A DNA stretch of 64,000 nucleotides from Sacculina carcini (GCA_916048095.2 OU696594.1:716001-780000), one strand, 5' to 3'. Positions 1-10,411 are shown, counted from the stretch's first letter. Made by a program: numbers and translations. Notes: a model not told the origin generated them from the letters alone.

Positions 1-2380
1 AGCATTTGTATTTGTGGGAGACATGAACGCCCATCACCGTGAGTGGCTCTTGTCGACATCTCCTACAGACGCTCATGGTAGAGCAGCATATGATTTCTGC
101 AACATTTCTGGCTGCTCCCAAATGGTGTCCGGTCCCACACATCAAGCGGGAAACTGTTTGGACTTGGTTATGACAGACGTCTCAGATATCGTGAGTGTAA
201 GCGTGGAAGCTCCAATAGGAAGTTCAGATCACTCGTCGCTGTCCGTGAAGTTGACATTGAGACAGAAGGTTTCTCCTTACACGATTTCAAGGCTCGTGCA
301 CATGAAGAACAATGTTGACTGGGTGAAGGTGAATGATAAATTGAAAGCAATTAAAGTTTCAAATCTGCAGCAGAAGGAATGCCCCATCGATGCATTGAAC
401 AAATACATTACCGATGTCATCTCAAGGAGAGTGCCTACTAAAAAACTACGTTTTCGCTCTGATGACAAAGCCTGGTTCACCAACGAATGTCGCAGCGCTC
501 GTGAATCCAAGCAGGAGGCTTACCACAAGTGGCTCCAATCACGCTCAGCCGATTCATGGAATGTCTACACTGAGGCCAGACGGCATGCTGAGCATGTGTA
601 TTCAGAAGCGGAAACACGTCACTCAAAGAAACTTGCTGAAAAGCTAACATCTGCCAATGACGCCCACAAATGGTGGTCAACGTTGAAATCGTCAGTGTTT
701 GGACATGACCTGTCTGTCCCTCCTATATTTTCAGCGAACGGTGAGCTCAAAATCAACCCAACAGAGAAGGCAGAGTTGCTTATGGATTACTTCAATACCA
801 AGCAATGTCAAGGGTCCATTCCGTCTGACGATTCATCTGTCCTCGCCCCGAAAATCAAAGGCATTGCCTTCCGATCAAAAGAAGTGGCAAATCTCATGAA
901 AGACCTTGATGCCCACGGAGGAACAGACCCTCTGAATATGTTTCCGCTATTTTTCAAGAACACGGCAGATACTCTAGCTCCGAAGCTCAGTGCTCTTTTC
1001 AGGCGCTTGATGAAGACTGGTTCGTTTCCATCATGTTGGCGGGTTGCGAATATCACGCCCATACCAAAAGGAACCAATTCTGCTGATGTTGCAAACTACC
1101 GGCCAATATCAATTACGCCGATTCTGTCCAAAATATTCGAGCACTTGATATCTTCCAGACTGTCCAAGTACCTGGAGAGCAACAATCTGCTGTCGGAAAA
1201 CCAATTTGCATACCGCAAAAAACTCAGCACGACTGACGCTCTGCTTACTATCACGCATGAGCTCCAGCAAGTGCTAGACAAAGGCAGTGAAGCCTGGATT
1301 GTGCAGTTGGATTTCTCGGCAGCATTTGACCGTGTGAGCCACCAGGGCTTGTTGCAAAAACTGAGAAAGATTGGAGTCGGCGGCCGTTTGCTAAGTGTTT
1401 TGCATCAATTTCTATCCAATCGCGTACAACGTGTTGCCATCGATGGAGCATACAGTGGCTGGCAGAGCATTGCGTCCGGTGTCCCGCAGGGAAGTGTGTT
1501 GGGTCCTATTTTGTTCAACATTTACACCGCTGACCTGTACACAACCACACGCAACCCTGTATATGGATATGCTGATGATATCACCTTGATGGCTGTAATT
1601 TCATCTCCTTCGGACAGACCACAGGTGCGTCAAACGGTCAACGACGATCTCAGCAGCGTCCTGAAGTGGTGTGAGAGGTGGAATATGATGCTGAACACTT
1701 CGAAATCTAAATGCTTGTTGGTTTCTAGGTCACGTACCGTTCAGCCTTCACATGGAGCTATCCTCATAAATGACGCCCAACTCAACGTGTGTGATGAGCT
1801 CAAAATATTGGGAGTACATGTAGACTAAAAGCTCACGTTTGAGAGTCACATTCGGAAGCTAGTTTGTTCGGCATCGCGGAAACTGGGAATTATAAGAAAG
1901 GCATATCGGATGTTCGGTAGCAGCACAATCTCAAAAAGTTGTTTTCGCTGTTTCATTTTGCCAATTCTGGAGTACTGCGCCCCCGTGTGGTCTTCTGCTG
2001 CGGATTGTCACCTCAATCTCATCAACAGAGTTGTTAGAACTTGCAAGTTCCTTTTTGGTGACTTGGTTCTTGGTGATCTTTGCCATCGTCGAAAGGTCAG
2101 CAGTGTGTGCATGTTGTACAAGATCAAGCACAACGACCATCATCCGATGAGCAAGTCAATTCCTGATGATTTCGTGGCAGCAAGAAGCACACGGTTTACA
2201 TCCAAACAGCATTCCCAGTGCATGGCTCCAATTCGTTGTCGTACAAAACAATTCCAACGTTGCTTTCTTCCGGCCACTGTGTCTACTTGGAACACGTTGA
2301 AGGAGGAGGCTTTCTTGCAGAGCAATTTGAACAAATTCAAGGCCAAAGTAAATGAAATGCTACTGAAAGAGCGGAATTGA
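1..2380 (+). pseudogene. LINE (Jockey/CR1-like) endonuclease-reverse transcriptase, cut by the window edge and broken by one stop
   Basis: Open from the window edge to an in-frame TAA at 1826-1828, then open again in the same frame to a TGA at 2378-2380. The N-terminal part is the end of an APE-type endonuclease: GDMNAHH lies near the start and SDH at about residues 71-73 (counting from the ATG at 14). The RT follows, with QLDFSAAFD (about 431-439), SGVPQGSVLGP (488-498) and YADD (519-522). The C-terminal stretch after the stop carries the usual thumb-type motif EYCAPVWS. Such proteins nick target DNA and copy their own RNA into it (target-primed reverse transcription). The single nonsense codon, just after an LGV-type motif, means the copy is probably dead but young. 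The clade call is by motif resemblance only. Confidence 0.88.
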
Positions 2381-3120
2381 CTGTTGAGTCTTATTAATTG
2401 TATATTTATTCATATTTATTGTTATTTATTCATGCTTATTGTTATTTATTTTCTATTTATTTATATTTATTCCTATTTTGCTCTCTATTTATTACTATTT
2501 ATCATTGGTTGTTGTTATTTATTAAATTATACTTTTACTCAGTGTTGGCTGTTGTTGTCTATTGAATCATATTTATTGTTGTTGCTGTTTATTGAGTCAT
2601 ATTTATTGTTGTTGTTGTTTATTGAATCATATTTATTGTTGTTGCTGTTTATTGAATCATATTTATTGTTGTTGTTGTTTATTGAATCATATTTATTGGT
2701 GTTATTGTTTATTGAATCATATTTATTTGTGTTGTTGTTACTTATTGAATCATATTTATATTTATTGTTGGATGTTTCTTTTTTGAATCATATGTATTGT
2801 TCTTGATTGTTATTTATTACTTATTTATTAATATTTATTCTTATTTATTGATGGCTGTTTTTTAATGAATCACATATTTATTGTTGATTGTTATTATTTA
2901 TTGAGGAACGTGGGCGGAGTGACATTATGGATTGTTATCGGATGATGGTTTATTATTTATTGTTATTTATTTATTATTTTCTTTCCAACTCTCTTTCTAG
3001 ACTTATTTCTCTTCGAACTCTCTTTCTCTCTTAATCTTTTGGGCGCTTCCGGTACATGGGGCCACCTTAGGGTGGTAATAGTGCTTGCACTTTTCCTATG
3101 CTACTGGATTTGCCTGTAAT
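2381..3120 (+). other. 3' UTR of the LINE, AT-rich
   Basis: After the stop codon the sequence is low-complexity TATTTATT DNA with a 30-bp minisatellite. A short GC-richer block follows (about 3038-3115) and leads into an (AAT)n run. This is how Jockey/CR1-type LINEs end. No coding potential was recognised. Long open frames here come only from the repeat length being divisible by three. Confidence 0.6.
2561..2757 (+). repeat. 30-bp minisatellite in the LINE 3' UTR
   Basis: About 6.5 copies of a 30-bp unit containing ATTGAATCATATTTATTGTT start at 2561, 2591, 2621, 2651, 2681 and 2711, with a few substitutions. Because 30 is divisible by three, two overlapping frames stay open and look like cysteine/leucine-rich proteins. 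I regard these as artefacts. Confidence 0.9.
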
Positions 3121-3142
3121 TAATAATAATAATAATAATAAT
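3121..3142. repeat. (AAT)n microsatellite at the LINE-LINE junction
   Basis: About seven AAT units lie where the plus-strand LINE ends and the minus-strand LINE begins. They can be read as the tail of either one. A LINE integrating into the A/T-rich tail of another is a plausible origin. Confidence 0.8.
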
Positions 3143-3318
3143 TTGTATAGCGCTCACACAGAAACAAGCGCCAAAGAGACAACAATTAGAAACAACAGTA
3201 CACGATATCAAGATGTGAGAAAAGAAGTAGAAAATTCACAGAAAGGAATTTTTTTTAAATAATAAAGTAGATAAATAAAATGAAAATAAGTAAAAACATA
3301 AGTAATTGTAAATTAGAG

Positions 3319-3751
3319 TCATAGGGAAGCGTAAGGTGTAAGAGTGCGAGAAGTGGGATCAAAAGATTTAGCAAAAAGATATTTACGAAGTGAGGAGGAA
3401 AATCTACTAAAGGATGAAGAGGAAGTGATTGAGGAAGGAAGATCATTGTAGACCCGAGGCGCATAGAAAGAAAATGATTTTGCGGACCAAGGTGACTCGT
3501 TGATAGCGCGAGGACAGGATAAAGGACGATGAACACGAGAATTATAGTCATTAGAAGAGACTAGAAGATAAGAAAGATAGGACGGGGAAGAGCTATTGTG
3601 CAGAATTTTATATATGAGACAACATAACCGAAAATGAATCCTAGGAATGATGGGAAGCCAGTGGAATTGGAACAAGAATTGAGAGGTATGGCGGCAAGGT
3701 GTAGGATGGAGCACAAAACGACAGGATTGATTAATTATTTTTTGAAGGATT
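3319..3751 (-). pseudogene. LINE copy A, C-terminal RT region
   Basis: Encodes the C-terminal domain after the RT, beginning at ILQKIINQSCRFV and ending TPYASL, colinear with the end of the copy B protein. It keeps two residues (FH before WLPI) that copy B lacks. The TRIM insertion separates it from the rest of the ORF, so it cannot be made as part of a working enzyme. Confidence 0.85.
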
Positions 3752-3979
3752 TGTGGTGCGCCACGTGTAACTGCGTCTCGCTCCACCTGGCGGTACCTGC
3801 CAGAAGCGCAGTGACCTGTGTGTCGTGTTGCGTTTGACCATCATTGTGTTCGTGTTTGACCAATTGTATGTTTGTCTGTATGTGTGACCTGTTCGTTTCG
3901 TCCTCTTGTATTAAATACAGTCGGTCCATAGAACTCGTCCTGTTTGCGTGTAACGCTCCGTGGTGAGCCAAACCCCACA
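3752..3979 (+). repeat. TRIM 5' LTR
   Basis: A 228-bp repeat running TGTGGTGCG...CCCCACA with 5-bp terminal inverted repeats (TGTGG/CCACA). It is about 98% identical to the 3' LTR. An ATTAAA at about 3910 could act as a polyadenylation signal. Confidence 0.92.
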
Positions 3980-3997
3980 TTGGTGACCCCGACGTGA
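3980..3997 (+). promoter_or_regulatory. Putative primer-binding site of the TRIM
   Basis: TTGGTGACCCCGACGTG lies immediately inside the 5' LTR. The TGG would pair with the CCA end of a tRNA, as in Ty3/gypsy elements. The tRNA itself is not identified. Confidence 0.75.
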
Positions 3998-4590
3998 TGA
4001 TGGTGTGATGCTGAGTGATTTTGTTTTGACTCTGTCTCATCTGCCTGTGATTTTGCCTCGTTTTTCCGCGCATCGCCTATCCGTCTGAGTCGCAGCCTTC
4101 TGTGCCTCGCTACGATCGACGCACTCTCAGCTGCTGACCAGACGCACCAGCATCACACCATCCAAGGCCGACTCCGTCCGGTGCCGTACTCAATCGTGTT
4201 TTTCTCATACGGACGCCGGACGTAAAACCACCGAATAGGAAACGCCTGCGCAGCAAGAAGACAACACAATAATATTGCCTCGTCTTCTTGCTGGATGCAG
4301 TTTCCGCTAACCTACGCCAAACTTTGCCTCACTGAACAGCAAATGTCTGCGCAGCAAGGGGTCAACATAATTTCGTCAGGATTGGCTCGACTCCTTGCTG
4401 GATGCAGTTTCTGCTCAACAACCTCGCCACCGAACTGCGCAGCACGAGGTCGACTTCATTGTGTGAAATCTACTTGGCCTCGTGCTGCCGTGCAGTATGG
4501 CGCGCCGGTCTACCATACCGGCGAAGCTTCACCGACATCATCGAAATCCGACACCATCATCATCGAAGCTCATCAATACCGCTCCGCTTC

Positions 4591-4604
4591 TGGTGGGGGA
4601 GTCC
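4591..4604 (+). promoter_or_regulatory. Putative polypurine tract of the TRIM
   Basis: TGGTGGGGGAGTCC sits just before the 3' LTR. The purine run is nearly continuous but ends three bases short of the LTR, so it is an imperfect tract. Confidence 0.6.
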
Positions 4605-4832
4605 TGTGGTGCGCCACGTGTAACTGCGTCTCGCTCCACCTGGCGGTACCTGCCAGAAGCGCAGTGACCTGTGTGTCGTGTTGCGTTTGACCATCATTGT
4701 GTTCGTGTTTGACCAATTGTATGTTTGTCTGTATGTGTGACCTGTTCGTTTCGTCCTCTTGTATTAAATACAGTCGGTCCATAGAACTCGTCCTGTTTAC
4801 GTGTAACGCTCCGTGGCGAGCCAACCGCCACA
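4605..4832 (+). repeat. TRIM 3' LTR
   Basis: Second 228-bp LTR, starting TGTGGTGCG and ending CCGCCACA. It differs from the 5' LTR mainly in its last 30 bases. It is followed by the GATT duplication and resumed LINE sequence. Confidence 0.92.
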
Positions 4833-4839
4833 GATTTTC

Positions 4840-6061
4840 AGGGATTTGTTGGTAAGAATGTAGTGGAGTGAGCTGCAATATTCAAGACGAGAAAGAACAA
4901 GAGACTGTATTAATTTAATAGAAAAAGGCTGGTCTAAACAGGATCGAATAGGGTATAGACTGCGTAAAATCAAACGACAGGTGCGCGAAATAGAGACAAC
5001 ATTGTTTGAAAAGGACAAGTTGGAATCGAAGATAGCACCCAAGTTTCGAACAGAGGAAGCTACAGCGATTGGGAGTAATGGAGGAGAAATGCGCGGAGGG
5101 TGGAGGATAAGAAATTCAGACTTAAAAGTGTTGAGAATGAGCCAACGAGAGGTGGTCCAGGACGTAATATCAGAGAAGCGAAGAGAAGAGATTTTGAGAA
5201 GCAGAGAAGCAGATTTTGAGAAGCAGATTTTGAAAAAGTTGAATTGAAGTTTACTGAAAAAGTGCGACCAGAGAGATAGGATTTGAGGAGAGACAATGCT
5301 GACGAGGATAGACCCAGAGAAGAAAGATAATTGATGAGAAAGGCATGATTGACAAGATCGAAGGCTAGAGACATATCGAGAAGAACAAGGAGAACTGATT
5401 GACGATAGGAAAATTTAGATAAGATTTCATGAGTAACTGAAATAAGGACGGATTCCGTAGAGTGACAGGAGCGAAACCCAGATTGGAAAGGGTGAAGGAC
5501 CTGGAAAATAAGGGGAGACAACTGGGAAAAAATAGCTGATTCAAGGAGTTTTGAAGGAAAGCTGAGAAGAGATATAGGACGGTAATTAGCGCATTCAGAC
5601 GGATTTAATGTAGGTTTTTTAAGGATAGGATGGACGATGGCATGTTTATCAGATAGGAATTGGCCATGAAGAAATGATGAATTAATGAGATGTGATAGAT
5701 AAGGAACAAGAGAAAATATTGAAGGGGAGATAGCTCTAAAATTAATAGGATCAGCCGGAGAGGAGGAAATTTTGAGGGAAGATATCATGGTAAGAATATC
5801 TGAAAGATGTATTTGCGAGAATGAAGTGAATTGTAGAGACACACGAGTATGTGTAACAGGGATATTGGAAGAGGGGAGTTTAGATTGAACAGTTAGGACT
5901 ATATTAGTGAAATGAGAAGATAATTGAGAGGCAGTTAGATTAGATAAAGAGGAGTTAGATCGAGAGCCAGTGAGAAAGTTTAGAGTTGTCCAAAGAGACT
6001 TAGGGGATCGGGAGAGCGAAGAGAGACGGGAGGAGAAGTAATTTTGTTTCGCTGCAGACAA
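4840..6061 (-). pseudogene. LINE copy A, reverse transcriptase, catalytic core deleted
   Basis: An RT fragment with YRPISLLSFPSKLLE, DMSLAFDLVNHA and a partial SGRTFSVNF region. Compared with copy B, the segment holding SGVPQGS and YADD is gone. In its place (plus strand about 5180-5237) are three imperfect copies of GAGAAGCAGATTTTGA. The reading frame is then shifted and runs out into nonsense residues. After the deletion the downstream region resumes (GAIFDSNLSFSNN). It cannot be a working polymerase. Confidence 0.85.
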
Positions 6062-6068
6062 GGCCGAG

Positions 6069-6296
6069 ATATATGGTGATATATGTGGTTACCTTGTCCA
6101 CATCCAACTGGTCTGAGTCAGAGAGTCTGTCTACCACAGCATAAGCATCTCCAGACAGCCTCATCTGAATAACTGTGGCGATGTCAGAAACTTTCCTGAG
6201 TTTGCATATTTTCTTCACTTTGCTGATCCACTGAACAACATCCTCTTTTCCGTCGAACTCAGGAATATGTCTAAGGATAAACTCTTTCTCCGTCAT
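6069..6296 (-). pseudogene. gag N-terminal fragment of an LTR retrotransposon
   Basis: The predicted peptide contains IPEFDGKEDVVQWISKVKKI and MRLSGDAYAVVDRLSDSDQLD. This aligns with the start of the gag at 44785-45561 (IPEFRGNDDCSVSEWFSKL, LRLTGNAYRVYDQLSDQSKLD). Gag forms the particle that packages the element RNA. The fragment breaks off after about 75 residues where LINE copy A begins. Just before its ATG is GCTATTTCTGCA, almost the same as the sequence before the other gag. Confidence 0.75.
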
Positions 6297-6526
6297 ATTG
6301 CAGAAATAGCTTGTACGAACACCAAATATAAATCAACGCTATATTATTACACCAAAGAGCAGCACAGAACTAAACACCTCCGGCCCACCAGAAATCCCAA
6401 ACACCAATCCCACACATATTCACATTCACGCTACACTTCCACACACACACACACACACATACGTACATACATACATACAAACATACACACATACATACAT
6501 ACATACAAAGGCAAGAACGGCCTTTC
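6297..6526. other. LTR-element flank and AC/ATAC microsatellite
   Basis: Upstream (minus strand) of the gag fragment, presumably LTR or leader sequence, with a run of (AC)n and (ATAC)n at about 6440-6508. No second LTR copy was found to set its limits. Confidence 0.5.
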
Positions 6527-7154
6527 TGGAGGTACAAGTTAAAAGATATTGAGCTAAAGGACGTCTCCAAAGAGAAAGACCTCGGAATTATAGTTCACAG
6601 CAGCCTTTCACCAGAAAGTCACATTTCAAATATAGTCAAGAAAGCGAATAACAGGATAGCGAACATAAAAGCAGCATTTTCGTACATTGATGAGGGGATT
6701 CTAGCGAAATTGATTACATCCACCATTCGGCCAACATTGGAATATGCAGAAATTGTTTGGAGTCCACATTTACAAAAACATATTAAAAAACTGGAGAAGG
6801 TACAGAAATCAGCCACAAAAATTTTAGGAAGCATCAAACATTTGGCATATTTCGACAGACTAAAAAAGTTAGGTTTGACAACGCTAGAAGAAAGGAGAGT
6901 TAGAGGGGATTTAATCTCAGTTTATAGATGTCTTACAGGGAAGGATAAAATGGAAAATCAGAAGTTGTCTCAATTCTCAAAATCTAATAGGAATCACAGT
7001 TTGGGCCTACAAAAACGCAGGATTAAAATGGACATCCAAAAATATAGTTTCCCAAATAGAGCAGTAGATAGATGGAATAGGTTGCCAAGCGACATAGACA
7101 CAACTGTTTAAGAAGACATATGACAAATGGAAGGCGGGAGTCACGCGCCTCTGA
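6527..7154 (+). pseudogene. CR1-like LINE, C-terminal fragment
   Basis: In frame from about 6527 to a TAA at 7109-7111, with the C-terminal signature of CR1/Rex-type LINEs: EKDLGIIV, IRPTLEYAEIVWSPH, LEKVQKSATKI, RLKKLGLTTLEERRVRGDLI and RWNRLPSDI. A one-base frameshift at the TAA hides the natural end, which continues as KKTYDKWKAGVTRL to a TGA at 7152-7154. The RT core is absent, so this is a 5'-truncated copy. Its last part (from 6814) is repeated in inverted orientation at 10025-10365. Confidence 0.88.
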
Positions 7155-7407
7155 CTCATTCCTGCGAAGACAACTAGTAAGACAACTAGTAAGAACACAA
7201 AGCAAGCAGTTCCATAAACACCGAATACGTGTAACAGCACATGAACACGCGCACGCACATGCACCCTCTTCTACAGTTGTGAACACACGCGCATACACAC
7301 AGCGCAAGCACACATACACACGCACACATCATTTCAACAGTGCCGCTCAAACAAACGCCAACACTAATACACTAACACTCCGCTCAGACAACACTACCCA
7401 TGTTGTC
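7155..7407 (-). other. LTR-element 3' flank, possible LTR piece (left arm)
   Basis: Between the LINE end and the integrase C-terminus is AC-rich sequence that is the inverted copy of 9773-10024. By position it is 3' UTR or partial LTR of the element whose pol ends at 7408. No second copy is present to set LTR edges. Confidence 0.5.
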
Positions 7408-7820
7408 TCAACTACAACAATACCGTAGAGGAGAACGCCTTTCCCTCCCGGAACGTCTCAGCACTGGTTCTTCCACGTGGTCATTCACACCTTCATCGGA
7501 ATGATCCAAAGTGATAAACAGTCTGTCTTTGTTCATATTAGCAACGTTGGCATGCTGACCATCTTCTCCTTCTGTCCTGGGTCTTAGATCGCGCACGTGG
7601 CGCGGCACACCACCAACTTCGACAGCGTTCTCTGATACTATTCCAGTCACAAGCCCTTTCTCGTACCGTTCATTGCACCTGGCTCCCGACGGTCGCACCC
7701 ATACAGCATCACCAATTGAATACCGATATTTACCTCCTATATCTTCACTCAACTCTTGATTTGCGCTGTCAACGTCTCGAATTTTAACCTGGTACCTAAA
7801 AAGAGCATCTGCAGGAGATA
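7408..7820 (-). pseudogene. Integrase C-terminal fragment (inverted copy)
   Basis: Encodes the last ~135 residues of the pol that is complete on the plus strand at 9360-9772, differing at a few positions (for example DHSDEGVNDHVEEPVL). It includes the chromatin-binding-like C-terminal region with GDAVWVRPSGARC and GGVPRHVRDLRP. It starts abruptly at the inversion breakpoint (7820), so it is a duplicated tail and not a gene. Confidence 0.9.
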
Positions 7821-7945
7821 GCGCAAGCACAGCGCAAGCGCAAATCAAGGGTTGATCTGCAAGTCGATTTGGATTCATTTGAATTCGAATTTGATTTGGA
7901 TTCATTTGGATTATTTTGATTCGATTTGGATCATTTGGATTGATC
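7821..7945. repeat. Low-complexity filler at the inversion breakpoint
   Basis: GCGCAAGCACAGCGCAAGCGC is followed by AAATCAAGGGTTGATCTGC and then a GATTTGGATTCATTT-type repeat. TTGATCTGCAAGTCG occurs at both ends (about 7852 and 7940). AGCGCAAATCAAG also occurs at about 9413 in the right arm. It looks like templated filler plus slippage. Confidence 0.65.
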
Positions 7946-9772
7946 TGCAAGTCGCCTGAGCGCTTGAGCGAAGGGGCGAAGGCATTGGGAGTGCAAGTAA
8001 GAAGTGAGAATGGAAATATCATTTGGAGAAGAGCTAAAGAAATTCTTCCTGTGCCGTCCAGATTGAGCAGAAGAGTGGTGTTTTCATGGTGCGACCAAAT
8101 TACCGGACATTTGCCTGTTTGCGCGTATTTGAGACCGGCAGCTTCATATTTGAAACGTAGGGTCGCTGCAATAACTAATAATTGGGATGATGAGATTACT
8201 GATGAAGGTTTACGTTCAATGTTAGGGGATGTCTATCAGAGGTGGAAAAAGAACGATCCCTCGAAAGGAAGGTGGAGTGTGCTGGGCGATGAAGCGGTGG
8301 TTTGGGTGGACGCTAGTTCACTGGCAGTAGGGGTGGCTTTAGAGGTAGACGGCAGTATTGTTGAAGATTGTTGTTGGTTACGCAAGGACTGTGAATCACA
8401 TATTAACATCGCTGAGCTGGATGCGGTGCTAAAAGGCATGAATTTGGCGGCTGCATGGAAGATGGAAAGTATTCGACTAATGACAGATTCGAGATCAGTG
8501 TTTCATTGGCTGAGTGACTCACTCTCCGGAAGAGCAAGACTGCGTACCAAGGCGTCCAGCGAATTGTTAATCAGGAGACGGATCTCAACCTTTCAGACCA
8601 TAGTGCAAGAATATGCCTTGTCGGTTAGTGTTCATTGTGTGGGCTCGGCTTTTAATCGTGCAGATGCTTCGACAAAAGTGCCGCAAATGTGGTTGCGAAG
8701 AGAAGTCTGCTCGGAAGGTGGAAAAACAGCGCCACCTGCATCAGTTGCGTGTGCTGTGGGAGACGTCGAGCCTTTGAGAGAAAAGCTGCATCGCGAGACT
8801 GGTCATCCGGGCGTCAGACGCACGCTGTATTTCACCAAGCGGGCAAAACTACCGGCAACCAAGCGTCAAGTTTTGTCTGTTGTGTCCCGGTGTCAGGAGT
8901 GCCAGTCCATTAATCCTGCACCGGTTAAATGGAATCACGGAGGCCTTGGTGTAACAAAGGCATGGCAACGAGTGGGAGTTGACATCACTCATGTGAGAGG
9001 CGAACATTTTCTCACGATGATTGACCATGGCCCGTCACGCTATGCAATATGGCGGAAATTGAGATTCCAGAGTATACCGTATATCGTGCAGCAGTTGGAG
9101 GATGAATTTTTTGAGCGTGGAGCACCAAAACAGCTACTACTAGACAACGACACTGCATTTCGTAGTCAAAGATTCATGGCATTTTCTCGTCAATGGCAGA
9201 TACATTTACGGTTCAGGTGCGCGTATCAACCATCTGGTCATGGAATAGCTGAACGCTGCCACCGCACTGTAAAGTCAATAGCGGCTAAGAAGAACTGTAC
9301 AATCGCTGAGGCCGTCTATCGATACAACGTGGCGCCCAGGGACAGGCCAGAGTTAACGTTATCTCCTGCAGATGCTCTTTTTAGGTACCAGGTTAAAATT
9401 CGAGACGTTGACAGCGCAAATCAAGAGTTGAGTGAAGATATAGGAGGTAAATATCGGTATTCAATTGGTGATGCTGTATGGGTGCGACCGTCGGGAGCCA
9501 GGTGCAATGAACGGTACGAGAAAGGGCTTGTGACTGGAATAGTATCAGAGAACGCTGTCGAAGTTGGTGGTGTGCCGCGCCACGTGCGTGATCTAAGACC
9601 CAGGACAGAAGGAGAAAATGGTCAGCATGCCAACGTTGCTAATATGAACAAAGACAGACTGTTTATCACTTTGGATCATTTCGATGAAGGTTTGAATGAC
9701 CACGTGGAAGAACAAGTGCTGAGACGTTCCGGGAGGGAAAGGCCTTCTCCTCTACGGTATTGTTGCAGTTGA
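7946..9772 (+). pseudogene. LTR retrotransposon pol, 5'-truncated: RT end, RNase H, integrase
   Basis: Open frame to a TGA at 9770-9772. Numbered from an upstream ATG at 7916, the parts are: end of RT/connection (CKSPERLSEGAKALGV), RNase H with D132 (VDASS), E167 (AELD), D191 (TDSRSVFHW) and D250, then integrase with an HH-CC zinc finger (H292, H297, C326, C329) and the DDE triad D356, D410, E446 with 35 residues between the last two. The order RT-RNase H-integrase and the motifs fit Ty3/gypsy. It is a close homologue of the pol at 41792-43981. RT catalytic residues, protease and gag are missing. The start is the rearrangement breakpoint, not a real initiation site. Confidence 0.88.
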
Positions 9773-10024
9773 GACAACATGGGAGTGTTGTCTGGGCCGA
9801 GTGTTAGTGTATTAGTGTTGGCGTTTGTTTGAGCGGCACTGTTGAAATGATGTGTGCGTGTGTATGTGTGCCTGCGCTGTGTGTATGCGCGTGTGTTCAC
9901 AACTGTAGAAGAAGGTGCATGTGCGTGCGCGTGTTCATGTGCTGTTACACGTATTCGGTGTTTATGGAACTGCTTGCTTTGTGTTCTTACTATTTGACTT
10001 ACTAGTTGTCTTCGCAGGAATGAG
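9773..10024 (+). other. LTR-element 3' flank, possible LTR start
   Basis: Fourteen bases after the pol stop, GACAACATGGGAG is followed by TGTTGTCTGGGCCGAG, a plausible purine tract and LTR start (9786). The region then becomes GT-rich and runs into the LINE end. The far LTR edge is lost, so the call is tentative. Confidence 0.45.
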
Positions 10025-10365
10025 TCAGAGGCTCGTGACTCCCGCCTTCCAGTTGTCATATGTCTTCTTAAACAGTTGTGTCTATGTCGCTTGGCAACCT
10101 ATTCCATCTATCTACTGCTCTATTTGGGAAACTATATTTTTGGATGTCCATTTTAATCCTGCGTTTTTGTAGGCCCAAACTGTGATTCCTATTAGATTTT
10201 GAGAATTGAGACAACTTCTGATTTTCCATTTTATCCTTCCCTGTAAGACATCTATAAACTGAGATTAAATCCCCTCTAACTCTCCTTTCTTCTAGCGTTG
10301 TCAAACCTAACTTTTTTAGTCTGTCGAAATATGCCAAATGTTTGATGCTTCCTAAAATTTTTGTG
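10025..10365 (-). pseudogene. CR1-like LINE C-terminus (inverted copy)
   Basis: Carries KILGSIKHLAYFDRLKKL through RWNRLPSDIDTTV, the same peptide as 6814-7111 including the terminal frameshift. Sharing that defect shows the duplication happened after the LINE had already decayed. Confidence 0.88.
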
Positions 10366-10411
10366 TTTTTATTTTTTGTGTCCAAATTTTTTAAATTTTT
10401 AAATTTCAGGC
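10366..10411. other. Short A/T filler
   Basis: An AT-rich stretch joins the end of the inverted arm to the next LINE fragment. Nothing is recognised in it. Confidence 0.4.

Larger units (their letters stand above)
3752..4832 (+). mobile_element. TRIM: terminal-repeat retrotransposon in miniature
   Basis: Two 228-bp direct repeats (3752-3979 and 4605-4832) start TGTGG and end CCACA, and differ at only 4 positions by my reading. They flank a 625-bp non-coding interior. Directly after the left repeat comes TTGGTGACCCCGACGTG, which looks like a tRNA primer-binding site. A purine-rich run precedes the right repeat. The insertion is flanked by a 4-bp duplication GATT (3748-3751 and 4833-4836), and removing it restores the sequence of LINE copy B. 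It has no gag or pol, so it must have been mobilised by an LTR element elsewhere. Confidence 0.93.
3140..6085 (-). mobile_element. 5'-truncated LINE, copy A, split by a TRIM insertion
   Basis: The 3' end (3140-3751) and the 5' part (4833 to about 6085) match copy B at 39769-41576 nearly base for base, in the same minus orientation. The 3' end carries the same GAGCGCTATACAAA-type terminal sequence. The 5' end is truncated at about 6075-6085, where a gag-like fragment begins. The copy is interrupted by a 1081-bp LTR element at 3752-4832 and has an internal deletion near 5175-5240. Confidence 0.87.
6814..7820 (+). repeat. Inverted duplication 1, left arm
   Basis: Reverse complement of 9360-10365, with only scattered substitutions and small indels. 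It holds a CR1-like LINE tail followed by the 3' end of an LTR element in antisense. Confidence 0.92.
9360..10365 (-). repeat. Inverted duplication 1, right arm
   Basis: Reverse complement of 6814-7820. Homology ends sharply at 9360 inside the integrase gene and at 10365 inside the LINE. Confidence 0.92.

Noticed and set aside
2384-2806. Leu/Tyr/Cys-rich 'membrane protein' in the LINE 3' UTR
   Set aside because: Created by a 30-bp minisatellite whose length is divisible by three; overlapping frames are open too.
4295-4690. 131-residue ORF inside the TRIM
   Set aside because: It spans the TRIM interior into the LTR, with three overlapping open frames and no homology to gag. TRIM interiors are normally non-coding.
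7408-8022. 204-residue minus ORF read as one gene
   Set aside because: Only 7408-7820 is the integrase tail. The N-terminal part reads through breakpoint filler (Asn/Pro repeats) and the opposite strand of the other pol.
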